A stretch of 64,000 nt of DNA, taken from positions 34,086 to 98,085 of the IMG/VR virus record IMGVR_UViG_3300009008_000017; one strand, given 5' to 3'. The notes beneath the pieces were generated by a model. The model saw nothing but the letters and a program-made list of their open reading frames with translations, made no database searches and had not been told where the DNA came from. This DNA comes from a virus. Shown here piece after piece: positions 18,589 through 27,867 of the stretch; within the stretch, counting starts at the first letter, position 1; the number at the start of each line of letters is the position of its first letter. Made by a program: the position numbers and the translations under genes.

Positions 18589-19190
18589 TGGATTTAGATA
18601 TCGAAAAGATGCAAGCTGATTATGAGAAGTTTAAAGCTCTCACTGGAAAGACAGGCAAGCGGGCTAAACAGCTTAATGCACTGATCGATAAGCTTGGAGA
18701 ACGCCTTGTGATGGCTCCCTCTTCAGAGCGCAACGAGTATTTTAACTCTTTCCCTGGGGGTCTGCTAGATCATGCACTTAAGATCCTGGAGGCTAGCTAC
18801 AAGGTTGCTAAGGGATGTGGCATCGAGGTGTCCAACGAGTCTGTGATCTTGTGTTCTTTGTTTTGTCTGATTGGGAAGGTAGGGGATGATAATCAAGATC
18901 TTTATCTACCCCAAGACAACAAGTGGCGAAAGGACAACCTTGGTGAGAACTACAAGTTCAATGATAAACTTCGCCACATGCGAACCACACACCGAAGCCT
19001 CTACTTGCTTCAAAAGTTTGGTGTTGGGTTAAACTACGATGAGTGGATGGCTATTCTGCTTGCTGATGGTTTGACAGACGACACGCGCCTTTACTCTATG
19101 AGAGAGCCCTCACTAGCGCTCGTAATTTCCTCGGCAAACAAGCTTGTTCAGGCACGTTCTCGAGAAGATAGTATTCCAGTTCCGTTTTAA
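18588..19190 (+). CDS. HD-fold-like protein with lost HD doublet
   Basis: The 200-residue protein resembles HD phosphohydrolases in layout: a helix with GGLLDHALKI (H62) followed by LFCLIGKVGD (91-100), where active enzymes have HDIGKVG. Here the HD pair is Cys93-Leu94, so metal binding and catalysis are probably gone. Remaining histidines (HMRTTHRS, near 130) may bind nucleotide. Its start overlaps the polymerase stop, so the two are coupled, and a regulatory or structural partner role for the polymerase is plausible. I rate the fold assignment as moderate. Confidence 0.6.
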   Translation: MDLDIEKMQADYEKFKALTGKTGKRAKQLNALIDKLGERLVMAPSSERNEYFNSFPGGLLDHALKILEASYKVAKGCGIEVSNESVILCSLFCLIGKVGDDNQDLYLPQDNKWRKDNLGENYKFNDKLRHMRTTHRSLYLLQKFGVGLNYDEWMAILLADGLTDDTRLYSMREPSLALVISSANKLVQARSREDSIPVPF

Positions 19191-19194
19191 GTCA

Positions 19195-19202
19195 ATACTT
19201 AT
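19195..19202 (+). promoter_or_regulatory. Late-type element variant (ATACTTAT)
   Basis: CAATACTTAT differs from the CATATTTAT consensus at one core base and ends 4 nt before the ATG at 19207, which has no Shine-Dalgarno. It would leave no untranslated leader, like the element at 34141. Confidence 0.3.
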
Positions 19203-19206
19203 CTAC

Positions 19207-19872
19207 ATGGCTAAAGTAGTAAAGAGATTTAGACCGAAATACGTGAAGCGTCTGAGAGACCGCCCGTCAGGCATAGGACAGACGGGTGCTAGCGCAACTT
19301 CAGATCGTCAAAATCCACCAGACATTCATCGTCTAGGTTGGGCCCCAAGGCCCTTTCCAAGATCGGGAATGACAGGCGAGCCTAATAGTTCGATTATGGG
19401 CAGAATGGGATCTGGCACACTCTCAGCATACACTGATACTGATCGAGAAGAGTTTGAAGATCAGTCTGGCATGCCTGGAAAAGGCGGGAACTATAAGAGT
19501 GATATGACAAGACAGTATATTAGCAAACTAAAGGCGCGCCCAGTAATTGGATTACCTGTAGGCCCTATCGGAGAATCAGAGCTTCGCGAAGTAATACGAG
19601 GAATGATAGCCGATCTCAACGAAGACCCCATGGGAAGAGAAGCTTTCAATTATGAGATGCTTAGAAGCCAAGAAGAAGACGACGAAGAAGAGGACGACGA
19701 AGATGATCTTGATGAGTTCTCTGGGGCAGGTGCAGTCGCGGGATTTACACTACCTTTAGGCGCTTCCAATCACCCGTCTACCCTGAAATCTCGAGGAGAT
19801 TTTACTGCCAAAATGTACGGCGGAGAGCGTGTGAGAACTATTAAATTACAGCGAATGAAATTGACTGATTAA
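19207..19872 (+). CDS. Acidic protein with an internal LR-helix motif
   Basis: I do not recognise this 221-residue protein. The start MAKVVKRFRP at 19207 fits better than an upstream in-frame start inside the previous gene. A basic N-terminus is followed by a Gly/Arg/Pro-rich linker, then the helix ESELREVIRGMI (123-134), then a run of Asp/Glu (156-170). Helix plus acidic stretch is also seen at the N-termini of the proteins at 51487, 57815 and 63824, so it may share their location or partner. Confidence 0.75.
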   Translation: MAKVVKRFRPKYVKRLRDRPSGIGQTGASATSDRQNPPDIHRLGWAPRPFPRSGMTGEPNSSIMGRMGSGTLSAYTDTDREEFEDQSGMPGKGGNYKSDMTRQYISKLKARPVIGLPVGPIGESELREVIRGMIADLNEDPMGREAFNYEMLRSQEEDDEEEDDEDDLDEFSGAGAVAGFTLPLGASNHPSTLKSRGDFTAKMYGGERVRTIKLQRMKLTD

Positions 19873-19875
19873 TCA

Positions 19876-19904
19876 TTGAACATCCTTGCATGCTAGGTTA
19901 GAAT
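19876..19904 (+). promoter_or_regulatory. Sigma70-like promoter of the SSB-UvsX operon
   Basis: TTGAAC (19876-19881), a 17-nt spacer and TAGAAT (19899-19904) lie in the gap before the SSB gene. A good ribosome site (acaaggag) follows before the ATG at 19937. Confidence 0.65.
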
Positions 19905-19936
19905 ACACCTGACCATCAAGCTACAAGGAGAAAAAG

Positions 19937-20743
19937 ATGGCTATTGATTTTGATGCGATTCGTCGCAAGGTTGCTCAACTTTCTGGCAACGGACGTCGAG
20001 GCTCTGCCTTTTGGCGCCCAGAAGAGGGTGAGCACACCGTTCGGATTGTGCCCTTCACCGATAACGACGGGCAACCTTTTAAAGAGCGTTGGTTCTACTA
20101 CAATGTAGGTGAGAACCGCGGCATTCTGGCACCGAAGCAGTTCGGCAAGCCCGATCCCATTCAGGAGCTGATCAACAAGCTTCGTGATGAAGGCTCGCCC
20201 GAGTCGGCTGAGCTCTGCAAGCGCCTCTATCCCAAGATGCGTGCATACGCTCCGGTTGTTGTCCGCGGCGAAGAAGACAAGGGCACCCAGCTCTGGTCGT
20301 TCGGCAAGATGGTCTACCAGGACATCCTCAACATTATGCTTGACCCCGACTACGGTGATATCACGGATCCTCTAGAAGGTCGTGACATCAAGGTGACCCT
20401 GTCCAAGCAGCCTGGTCAAAACTGGGCCAAGACGTCAGTCATGCCTCGAGGTAAAGCAACTAAGCTTTCCGGTGACGACGACAAGATTAAAACGTGGACT
20501 TCTACCATTCCTAACTTGGATGAGATCTATTCTCTTGAGTCGTATGAAGAGATTGAAAAGAAAGTCAATGACTGGCTTAACGGCTCTTCAGCGGCAGACG
20601 ACGACGGCATGACCGGCGGGTCCTCCACCAAGACTACAACTACAAGTGCTCCCACTACTGAAAGCACTACCAAAACCACCACTGAGTCGAAGTCATACAC
20701 TTCACTCGATGACGCGTTCGCTGATCTACTCGGCGACGACTAG
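19937..20743 (+). CDS. Single-stranded DNA-binding protein (gp32-like)
   Basis: The 268-residue protein has the gp32 layout. A basic N-terminal LAST-like arm (FDAIRRKVAQLSG) comes first, then an OB-fold core (FWRPEEGEHTVRIVPF, LWSFGKMVYQDILNIM), then a Ser/Thr-rich linker and an acidic tail ending DDAFADLLGDD for partner binding. T4 gp32 binds zinc through one His and three Cys. Here only one Cys is visible in the core, so the zinc site appears lost. It coats single-stranded DNA at forks and recruits UvsX and helicase. It leads an operon with uvsX directly behind. Confidence 0.87.
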   Translation: MAIDFDAIRRKVAQLSGNGRRGSAFWRPEEGEHTVRIVPFTDNDGQPFKERWFYYNVGENRGILAPKQFGKPDPIQELINKLRDEGSPESAELCKRLYPKMRAYAPVVVRGEEDKGTQLWSFGKMVYQDILNIMLDPDYGDITDPLEGRDIKVTLSKQPGQNWAKTSVMPRGKATKLSGDDDKIKTWTSTIPNLDEIYSLESYEEIEKKVNDWLNGSSAADDDGMTGGSSTKTTTTSAPTTESTTKTTTESKSYTSLDDAFADLLGDD

Positions 20744-20751
20744 GAGAAGAG

Positions 20752-21939
20752 ATGGCAAAGAAAGCCGCAGGAAGAAAGTCAAAAGGTTCTGACGACTTCA
20801 CAGCGGATCTCATCAAGTCACTGAATAAAGATCACGGAAGCAGAATTGCTTACAATCTCAGTGTTGATGAGTCGCCAACTCACGTGAAGGCTTGGGTGTC
20901 GACAGGCATCCGACAGCTGGATTACATTGTTGCTAATCGTAAGGGAGGCGGACTTCCTTGTGGCAGGATCGTAGAAATCTTCGGCCCTCCTTCGATCGGT
21001 AAATCACATATCGCCCTACAAATCGCCCGCAATACGCAGGCGATGGGCGGTGTTGTGGTTTATATCGACACAGAAAACGGCACCTCAGTGGAAAACCTGG
21101 GGCTGCTAGGTATCGATGTTTCCAAGCGTTTCGTCTTCATTGAAACTGCTTGCACTGAAGAAGTATTTGCTGTTGCTGAGTCCACAATCGCCAAGGCAAG
21201 GGGCTTAAATAAAAAAGTTCCTATCACCATTGTGTGGGATTCAGTCGCTGCATCTTCTCCCAAAGCGGAGCTTGTAGGTGACTATGATAAGGACTCCATA
21301 GGTCTGCAAGCTCGCGCCATCTCGAAGGGTATGCGCAAGATCACACAGGTGATTGGAAACACGAACACGCTCTTTATCGCTTTGAACCAGACGAGAACGA
21401 AGATCGGTGTAATGTATGGAGATCCTACAACTACACCGGGTGGTATGGCACTTCCTTTTCACTCGTCTGTACGAATTAAGCTCGGTGCCGGCTCCCCTAT
21501 CAAAAACAAAGACGGCGATGTTGTCGGTATTAACGTGTCAGCAAAATCTATCAAGAACAAGGTAGCGCCACCGTTCAGGACTTGCCAGTTTGAGATCCAC
21601 TTCGGCGTGGGTGTCAAAGAGCATGAGCAAGTCACCGATTTACTGCGATCTTCTGAAGATGTAACTGTAGATGGAAAGACATACTCAGTTGAAGGTTCAG
21701 GTGCCTGGAAGACGCTGGCGGTCTCTGATGAAAAGACCGGAGAAGTCTTAGTAGAGAAGAAGTTCACCAAGAGCGGCATGGAAGATCTACTTAAGAGCCC
21801 TGAATATAGCCCACATATTGAGTTGATGCTGGAACACATCTTGGTAAAGAAGTTTCAGGGCAATCCTGACTTTGATACCGACTCTTACGAGGAAGTTCGA
21901 GCAGTTGCAATGGATTTGGCGGAGAATGATCTAAGTTGA
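20752..21939 (+). CDS. uvsX: UvsX/RecA-family recombinase
   Basis: The 395-residue protein matches UvsX (391 aa) in length. Walker A is GPPSIGKS (78-85). A GGLPCGRIVEIFG strand precedes it, and Walker B and loop regions follow (ITIVWDSVAASSP, then FIALNQTRTKIG). It forms filaments on single-stranded DNA and drives strand exchange and recombination-dependent replication. It lies 8 nt downstream of the SSB gene, and its stop overlaps the TTG start of the dUTPase gene. Confidence 0.93.
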   Translation: MAKKAAGRKSKGSDDFTADLIKSLNKDHGSRIAYNLSVDESPTHVKAWVSTGIRQLDYIVANRKGGGLPCGRIVEIFGPPSIGKSHIALQIARNTQAMGGVVVYIDTENGTSVENLGLLGIDVSKRFVFIETACTEEVFAVAESTIAKARGLNKKVPITIVWDSVAASSPKAELVGDYDKDSIGLQARAISKGMRKITQVIGNTNTLFIALNQTRTKIGVMYGDPTTTPGGMALPFHSSVRIKLGAGSPIKNKDGDVVGINVSAKSIKNKVAPPFRTCQFEIHFGVGVKEHEQVTDLLRSSEDVTVDGKTYSVEGSGAWKTLAVSDEKTGEVLVEKKFTKSGMEDLLKSPEYSPHIELMLEHILVKKFQGNPDFDTDSYEEVRAVAMDLAENDLS

Positions 21940-22400
21940 GCCTATACATCAAAGTAAAAAAGACACATCCGGACGCAGTAATCCCGCGCCAAAAAGTTGG
22001 TGATGTGGGGTGGGACCTTACCGCAGTCGAAGATGGAACCATTCAGCCTGGAAAAGTTGCAGTAGCACCCACAGGCTTGATGTTAGCTGAGAATCCTTTT
22101 GCTAACGATATTCACAACCAGATCTTGCTTAAGATCGAGGGTCGAAGCGGCCTAGCTAGCAAGCACTGTGTTTTCCCAGTAGGAGGCATAATCGACCCCA
22201 GCTACCGCGGAGAGATGGGTGTGATGCTCTACAATGGTGGAGATACTCCTTACGAGTTCAAGAAGGGTGACAGAGTTGCTCAGATTGTCGTTTATGAGGT
22301 CCATGCAAAAACTATGAGCAATAAAACATGCTTCATGGAAGCAGACACTGTACGCACATCTGAGCGAGGTAGTAAAGGTTTTGGCTCCTCTGGAAGATAG
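21936..22400 (+). CDS. dut: Trimeric dUTPase
   Basis: All five conserved motifs are present in 154 residues: GDVGWDL (22-28), GRSGL (69-73), GGIIDPSYRGE (83-93), GDRVAQI (111-117) and the C-terminal P-loop-like RGSKGFGSSG (144-153). The enzyme hydrolyses dUTP to dUMP, keeping uracil out of DNA and feeding ThyX. The start is TTG, coupled to the uvsX stop. A second, unrelated dUTPase-type protein is encoded at 29092. Confidence 0.95.
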   Translation: MSLYIKVKKTHPDAVIPRQKVGDVGWDLTAVEDGTIQPGKVAVAPTGLMLAENPFANDIHNQILLKIEGRSGLASKHCVFPVGGIIDPSYRGEMGVMLYNGGDTPYEFKKGDRVAQIVVYEVHAKTMSNKTCFMEADTVRTSERGSKGFGSSGR

Positions 22401-23337
22401 ACCTGTCCTCATCTTCGACGCGATGAACCTGTTTCTACGTGTCTATTCGGCAAACCCGTCGATTAGCAAGCACGGTCATCACGTCGGAGGTGTGGTCGGT
22501 TTCTTAAAGTCGATGCGCAACATCATAGATCGCTTTAGCCCTAGGCAGATCTATGTTGTGTGGGAAGGCGGAGGTTCTTCTAGGAGAAGATCCATCTACC
22601 CGGAATATAAGAAGGGTAAAAAGCCAGCTCGAATGAACAAGTTTTATGAGCAGGACATTCCCGACACTCAGCAGAATCGAAATAAGCAGATTGCTAGCTT
22701 AATTAGCATGATGAAAAAGATGCCCATCTGCCAGCTCTACGTCGGTGACTGTGAGGGCGACGACGTCATTGGTTATCTCTGCAAGTATAAATTACGTGAT
22801 CTGCCCAAGGTGATAGTGTCCTCAGATCAGGATTATTACCAGCTCTTAAATGATAATACAAGAATCTTTCGCCTGGGGCGCAAAGAGATCGTAACTCGCG
22901 ATCACATTCCTGATCTTTTAGGTGTGAGCGCTAATAACTACTGTGTTGCTAAAGCGGCAGTCGGTGACAGCTCCGACAACATCGCCGGGATCAAAGGTGC
23001 CGGCTACAAGACAATGGCTAAAAGATTTTCTTTCCTTGCTGACGATGAAGAAGCTGACATACAAAAAATATTTGAGTATGCTTCTGCACACGCAGAGGGA
23101 AAAATTAAAATCTACCGAGAGATAGCGGACAACTTTGACATCTTGGAACGTAACTGGCGCCTGACATATTTAGATTCGCGAAATTTAGCGGCGGGCCAAG
23201 TGAATCAAATCGAACAAATCGTAGATACATTTGAACCAAAGAGGAATAAGATCGGGATGATGAGAGATCTGATTGCTGAAGGCATCCAAAACTTTGACGT
23301 CGAATCGCTTTTCCTTAGCTTTACTTACCTAGATTAA
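22381..23337 (+). CDS. 5'-3' exonuclease / flap nuclease (T4 RNase H-like)
   Basis: The 318-residue protein carries the FEN/RNase H acidic centres: VLIFDAMN near the N-terminus, GDCEGDDVIGYL, SSDQDYYQLL, and GDSSDNIAGIKGAG with its helix-hairpin DNA-binding motif. T4 RNase H (305 aa) is the nearest model. It removes RNA primers and flaps on the lagging strand. It starts at TTG inside the end of dut (20-nt overlap), within a continuous uvsX-dut-nuclease-helicase operon. Confidence 0.9.
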   Translation: MAPLEDRPVLIFDAMNLFLRVYSANPSISKHGHHVGGVVGFLKSMRNIIDRFSPRQIYVVWEGGGSSRRRSIYPEYKKGKKPARMNKFYEQDIPDTQQNRNKQIASLISMMKKMPICQLYVGDCEGDDVIGYLCKYKLRDLPKVIVSSDQDYYQLLNDNTRIFRLGRKEIVTRDHIPDLLGVSANNYCVAKAAVGDSSDNIAGIKGAGYKTMAKRFSFLADDEEADIQKIFEYASAHAEGKIKIYREIADNFDILERNWRLTYLDSRNLAAGQVNQIEQIVDTFEPKRNKIGMMRDLIAEGIQNFDVESLFLSFTYLD

Positions 23338-23347
23338 GAGGTTCTAC

Positions 23348-24772
23348 GTGACACAAGAGTCCGGCATATCATTCGCGTCTTATGGAAAAGACTTCCAAGA
23401 AAAAATCGTTCAAGGACTCCTTACAGACAGCATGTGGGCAGAACAAATGGCTGAGGTTATCGACACTCAGTTCTTTGACCTGAAGTATCTCAGGTTCCTG
23501 GCAGATCGATACTTCACTTACCACCAGAAATACAAGGATTTTCCAACTCTTCCGCTTCTTGTCTCTATCATTCGTGACGACCTGAAGACGGGTAATGATA
23601 CAATCCTCCGCGACCAGATCGTTGAGTATCTCCAGCGCATCCGCCACAATCCCAACATGGGAGATTTGGAATATGTCAAGGATAAAGCACTCGACTTCTG
23701 TCGCAAGCAAGCTTTCCGAGGCGCCCTGGAAGAAGCTGTTGATCTTATTCAGGTTGACAAGTTCGACTCGGTGATGGATCTGATGAGAAACGCCCTGTCA
23801 GTTGGTACCACACCCTCCGTTGGCCACGATTTCTTTGAAGATATGGAAGCTCGCTTCGTTCGAGTTAGTCGATCACCCATTCCAACGGGCATTGACAAGA
23901 TTGATGCAAAAGATATCCTCAACGGTGGTCTAGGCAAAGGCGAGATCGGTGTCATCACAGCACCTACAGGAGTTGGCAAGTCACACATGCTGGTAAATCT
24001 TGGATGCTCAGCTTTAAAAGCAGGATTTAACGTAATACACTATACCTTTGAGCTTACCGAGACAGGTACAGGCCTTCGTTACGATTCCAATCTTTGCCAG
24101 ATCCCTAGCAACGAAGTTCAGGATCGCAAGGATGAAGTTATCGAATACTACAAGGAAAAAGGTGATCAGCTCGGAAAACTGATGATCAAGGAGTATCCTA
24201 CGGGAACTGCTACCGTACAAACCCTCAGAGCGCATATAGAAAAATTAAGCTTAAAAGGATTTATTCCGCAAGTGCTGATTATCGATTACGCAGACATTAT
24301 GAGATCATCCCGACAGTATGATTCAATGAGGCATGAGCTAAAGAAGGTGTATGAGGATCTCCGAAATTTAGCAATGGAAAAGAACATGCCCATCTGGACA
24401 GCGTCCCAATCTAATAGAGACTCAGCTAACTCTGATATCGTGGGATTGGAAAACATGTCAGAATCTTACGGAAAAGCACAAGTTGCCGATGTTGTGATCT
24501 CCATATCTCGGAAGCCCGCAGAGAAATCCGAGGGTTTCGGGCGCCTGTATATTGCTAAGAACCGAGCAGGTCGGGACGGAATCGTGTTTCCTGTAAAACT
24601 CAATACAGCAATGAGCAGGTTCAGCATACTAGAAAATTCAGAAGAAATGTCCTTTATGGACGCAAAGAAAAAGAATGAAGGTGACCTGAAACATCTCTTG
24701 CAACAAAAGTGGAAACAAGTAAGCAAAGTTGAAGTAAAAGATAATAAGGTAAAGGAAGAAGGTAAGACGTAG
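23348..24772 (+). CDS. Replicative DNA helicase (DnaB/gp41-like)
   Basis: The 474-residue protein has an N-terminal helical domain (to about 150) and a RecA-type motor: Walker A APTGVGKS (205-212), Walker B VLIIDYADIM, and a motif with ASQSNRD and MSESYGKAQVAD as in DnaB/gp41 helicases. It forms the hexamer that unwinds at the fork. I see no primase domain here, so the primase is encoded elsewhere. The start is GTG with aagagg upstream. Confidence 0.92.
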   Translation: MTQESGISFASYGKDFQEKIVQGLLTDSMWAEQMAEVIDTQFFDLKYLRFLADRYFTYHQKYKDFPTLPLLVSIIRDDLKTGNDTILRDQIVEYLQRIRHNPNMGDLEYVKDKALDFCRKQAFRGALEEAVDLIQVDKFDSVMDLMRNALSVGTTPSVGHDFFEDMEARFVRVSRSPIPTGIDKIDAKDILNGGLGKGEIGVITAPTGVGKSHMLVNLGCSALKAGFNVIHYTFELTETGTGLRYDSNLCQIPSNEVQDRKDEVIEYYKEKGDQLGKLMIKEYPTGTATVQTLRAHIEKLSLKGFIPQVLIIDYADIMRSSRQYDSMRHELKKVYEDLRNLAMEKNMPIWTASQSNRDSANSDIVGLENMSESYGKAQVADVVISISRKPAEKSEGFGRLYIAKNRAGRDGIVFPVKLNTAMSRFSILENSEEMSFMDAKKKNEGDLKHLLQQKWKQVSKVEVKDNKVKEEGKT

Positions 24773-24775
24773 AAG

Positions 24776-27244
24776 ATGGCAACCTATGATGACGTTTTCT
24801 CGGAGAGTTTAGAATATTTTGATGGCGACGAGCTGGCAGCCTCAGTATTCGCCACCAAGTACGCATTGCAAGATACCGAAGGTAATTTCCTAGAATCAAA
24901 CCCTGATCAGATGCACCGCAGGCTCGCACGTGAGTTCGCTCGCGTTGAGGCTAAGTATGATAATCCCATGACTGAAGAGGAGGTTTACAACCTTCTAAAG
25001 GGCTTTAAGTATGTAGTCCCACAAGGATCACCAATGTCAGGTATTGGCAACTCTCACCAGATCCAGTCTCTATCTAACTGCTTTGTAGTCGATAACCCAC
25101 AAGATTCGTACGGGGGCATTCTTAAGACTGATCAAGAGCAAGTTCAGATTATGAAACGACGCGGAGGCGTAGGGTTCGATATCTCTACCATCCGTCCGCA
25201 GGGGCTGAGAACATCTAATGCTGCTAAGACAACTGACGGCATCGGTGTTTTTATGGAGCGCTTTTCTAACTCCTGTCGTGAGGTGGCGCAAGGCGGTCGC
25301 AGAGGTGCACTCATGCTCACCATCTCAGTTCATCACCCTGATATTGAGACATTCATCAACATCAAGCGCGATCTGTCCAAAGTGACAGGGGCTAATATTT
25401 CAATTCGACTGACTGATGAGTTTATGCAAGCTGTCGAGAACGACGCTGATTACGAGTTGCGCTTCCCGGTAGAACCCGAAGAAGAAAGAGTTGTAACTCA
25501 GCAAGCTTCTGCATCTAATATTTGGGATCAGATCATCGAGTCAGCACACGGGTCAGCAGAGCCAGGTTTGCTCTTCTGGGATAATGTTCTCAATTATACA
25601 CCTGCGCAGATCTACAAGGACCAGGGATTTCACACCATTAGCACCAATCCGTGCAGTGAGATCACGCTGTCAGCTTACGATAGCTGCAGACTTCTTCTCC
25701 TCAACCTGACTTCTTTTGTTGAAAATCCCTTCCAGGATAGCGCTCGTTTCGATTACGAGCTTTTTAGCGAATGCACCCAGAAGGCACAAAGATTAATGGA
25801 CGATCTTATTGATCTTGAGATTGAGTGCGTTGATCGAATTATTAAAAAGATCAAGAAAGATCCGGAGTCAAAGGATGCAAAGCGTGTTGAGCTTGAACTC
25901 TGGCAGAAGATCCGCAAGGCAGCCCTCGACGGCCGCCGAACCGGCCTCGGTGTGACAGGCTTGGGTGATACCCTCGCGATGCTCAATCTCAACTACGGTT
26001 CTCCCGATAGCATTCAAGAGACAGAGGACATCTACCGCACGCTTTCCATCGCTGCTTACAAGAGCTCATGTCAGCTTGCAGCTGAACGAGGTGCCTTCCC
26101 TGTCTACAGCTACGAGCAAGAGGAGGGGCACCCCTTTATGGAGCGCCTCTTTAAAGCCTACCCACAGTTACGACATTTACACCGAGAGCACGGAAGGCGT
26201 AACATTGCCTTAACCACCACTGCTCCGTGCGGAAGCGTTTCTACGTTAACGCAGACAACGTCAGGTATCGAACCTGCATTCATGCTCAAGTACACGAGGC
26301 GCAAGAAGATCAATCCGAATGATCCTGATGCTCAAGTTGATTTCGTGGACGATCTCGGTGATAAGTGGCAGGAGTTTGATGTCTATCACCACAACTTCAA
26401 GAAGTGGATGGACGTCACTGGTAAAGCTGAGATCAATGATAGCCCATACGCAGGATCGACCGCCAACGAGATCGTATGGGAGTCAGCAGTAGATATCCAG
26501 GCTGCAGCACAGCTCTGGGTGTGCCATGCGATCAGCAAGACGATCAATCTACCCGGGGATGTTTCTGTTGACGATGTTAAGAAAGTGTATTGGCGTGGGT
26601 GGAAGAAGGGCCTGAAGGGAGTCACAGTATATCGCGACGGTTCCCGCTCAGGTGTATTAGTATCTGATGATGCTGCAGCAAAAAACCAAGACGGTTTTTA
26701 TGAGACTCCTGCCCCAAAACGCCCAGAAACTTTGACATGTGAGATTCATCACGCCTCTATCAGGGGTGAGAAATGGACCATTGTCATGGGATTGATGGAC
26801 GGAAAGCCATACGAGATCTTTGGGGGAATGGCTAACAAGATTGAGATTCCTCGATACTATAAGAAGGGAACACTCACTAAGCGCCCACGAAAGACAAAGA
26901 ACTCTATTTATGATCTTCGTTTCGGTCATGAAGGAGATGAGTTTTGCATCAAGGACGTGGTTGAAGTATTTGATAATCCAAACTACTCAGCATTCACTCG
27001 AACTATCTCACTGGCTTTGCGCCACGGAGCTCCTGTTTCCTTTATGGTCGAGCAGCTCCAGAAAGACAAAGAAGCAGATATGTTCTCTTTTTCTCGAGTC
27101 ATCGCTCGAGTTCTCAAGAACTACATCAAAGATGGAACTAAAGCCTCTGAAAAGACGTGCGAAAATTGTGGAGCTGAAGGGACATTAATCTATCAAGAAG
27201 GTTGTGTTACTTGCCTAAGCTGCGGCACTGGCAAGTGCGGTTAA
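24776..27244 (+). CDS. nrdJ: Class II (B12-dependent) ribonucleotide reductase
   Basis: The 822-residue enzyme reduces ribonucleotides to deoxyribonucleotides. Seen in sequence: the N-terminal SLSNCFVV cysteine, MKRRGGVGFDIS, the active-site loop NPCSEI, APCGSVSTL, and a C-terminal Cys tail (795-822) with CENCG and CVTCLSCGTGKCG that re-reduces the active site, as in NrdJ. There is no companion small subunit nearby, as expected for class II, which uses adenosylcobalamin. This makes dNTP synthesis oxygen-independent but dependent on host B12. Confidence 0.93.
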   Translation: MATYDDVFSESLEYFDGDELAASVFATKYALQDTEGNFLESNPDQMHRRLAREFARVEAKYDNPMTEEEVYNLLKGFKYVVPQGSPMSGIGNSHQIQSLSNCFVVDNPQDSYGGILKTDQEQVQIMKRRGGVGFDISTIRPQGLRTSNAAKTTDGIGVFMERFSNSCREVAQGGRRGALMLTISVHHPDIETFINIKRDLSKVTGANISIRLTDEFMQAVENDADYELRFPVEPEEERVVTQQASASNIWDQIIESAHGSAEPGLLFWDNVLNYTPAQIYKDQGFHTISTNPCSEITLSAYDSCRLLLLNLTSFVENPFQDSARFDYELFSECTQKAQRLMDDLIDLEIECVDRIIKKIKKDPESKDAKRVELELWQKIRKAALDGRRTGLGVTGLGDTLAMLNLNYGSPDSIQETEDIYRTLSIAAYKSSCQLAAERGAFPVYSYEQEEGHPFMERLFKAYPQLRHLHREHGRRNIALTTTAPCGSVSTLTQTTSGIEPAFMLKYTRRKKINPNDPDAQVDFVDDLGDKWQEFDVYHHNFKKWMDVTGKAEINDSPYAGSTANEIVWESAVDIQAAAQLWVCHAISKTINLPGDVSVDDVKKVYWRGWKKGLKGVTVYRDGSRSGVLVSDDAAAKNQDGFYETPAPKRPETLTCEIHHASIRGEKWTIVMGLMDGKPYEIFGGMANKIEIPRYYKKGTLTKRPRKTKNSIYDLRFGHEGDEFCIKDVVEVFDNPNYSAFTRTISLALRHGAPVSFMVEQLQKDKEADMFSFSRVIARVLKNYIKDGTKASEKTCENCGAEGTLIYQEGCVTCLSCGTGKCG

Positions 27245-27264
27245 TTTAATTAAAAGAGGTAAAA

Positions 27265-27867
27265 TTGAAGAAGCAGGTTAAAGTTGATGGACGAATTAGC
27301 GAAGTAAAGCTAATGAACAATCCTATTGTGGTTCGGGTTAATAAATTTAATGAAGATGGTGCTAAGAAGTTCACGCAGGATATGGCGTCAGCTCATAACT
27401 CTGGTCAAAGCATCATTCCTATCGTGATCGACTCCTACGGAGGTCAAGTTTACTCTTTGATGTCAATGATCTCAGACATCAAGTGTGCAGACTTACCTGT
27501 TGCTACCATAGTGGAAGGTAAGGCTATGTCTTGCGGAGCTGTTCTTTTCACGTTTGGAGAAGACGGTCATCGATACATGGCACCTGATGCTACGGTGATG
27601 ATTCACGACGTGAGCAGCGGCGGTTTTGGCAAAGTGGAGGAACTTAAAGCTGATGCAGCCGAAGCCGATCGATTAGACCAAAAGATCTTCTCGATGATGT
27701 CACAAAACTGCGGTAAGAAAGACGACTACTTCAAGAAGATCGTCCATAAGAAAGGTCACGCCGACTGGTTCCTGGATGCTGATGAGTGCAAGAAACATAA
27801 CATCTGCAATCACATTCGTGTTCCGTCATTTACGGTTAGCATCGACGTGAATATGGAACTTGACTAG
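27265..27867 (+). CDS. ClpP-like serine protease
   Basis: The 200-residue protein has the ClpP/crotonase protease fold with a plausible triad. Ser89 lies in GKAMSCGA, His114 in VMIHDVSSGG, and Asp167 in HADWFLDADE, with spacing close to E. coli ClpP (98/123/172). The oxyanion glycines are in DSYGG (56-60). It starts at TTG after an agaggt site, 20 nt behind nrdJ. Possible roles are turnover of host or phage proteins. A prohead-protease role is less likely so far from capsid genes. Confidence 0.82.
   Translation: MKKQVKVDGRISEVKLMNNPIVVRVNKFNEDGAKKFTQDMASAHNSGQSIIPIVIDSYGGQVYSLMSMISDIKCADLPVATIVEGKAMSCGAVLFTFGEDGHRYMAPDATVMIHDVSSGGFGKVEELKADAAEADRLDQKIFSMMSQNCGKKDDYFKKIVHKKGHADWFLDADECKKHNICNHIRVPSFTVSIDVNMELD

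Noticed and set aside
23165-23172. CATATTTA inside the flap nuclease gene
   Set aside because: It is more than 170 nt from the next start and within coding sequence, so I treat it as chance.
27265-27867. ClpP-like protein as prohead protease
   Set aside because: No portal or capsid gene is near. Its neighbours are ribonucleotide reductase and a lytic enzyme.
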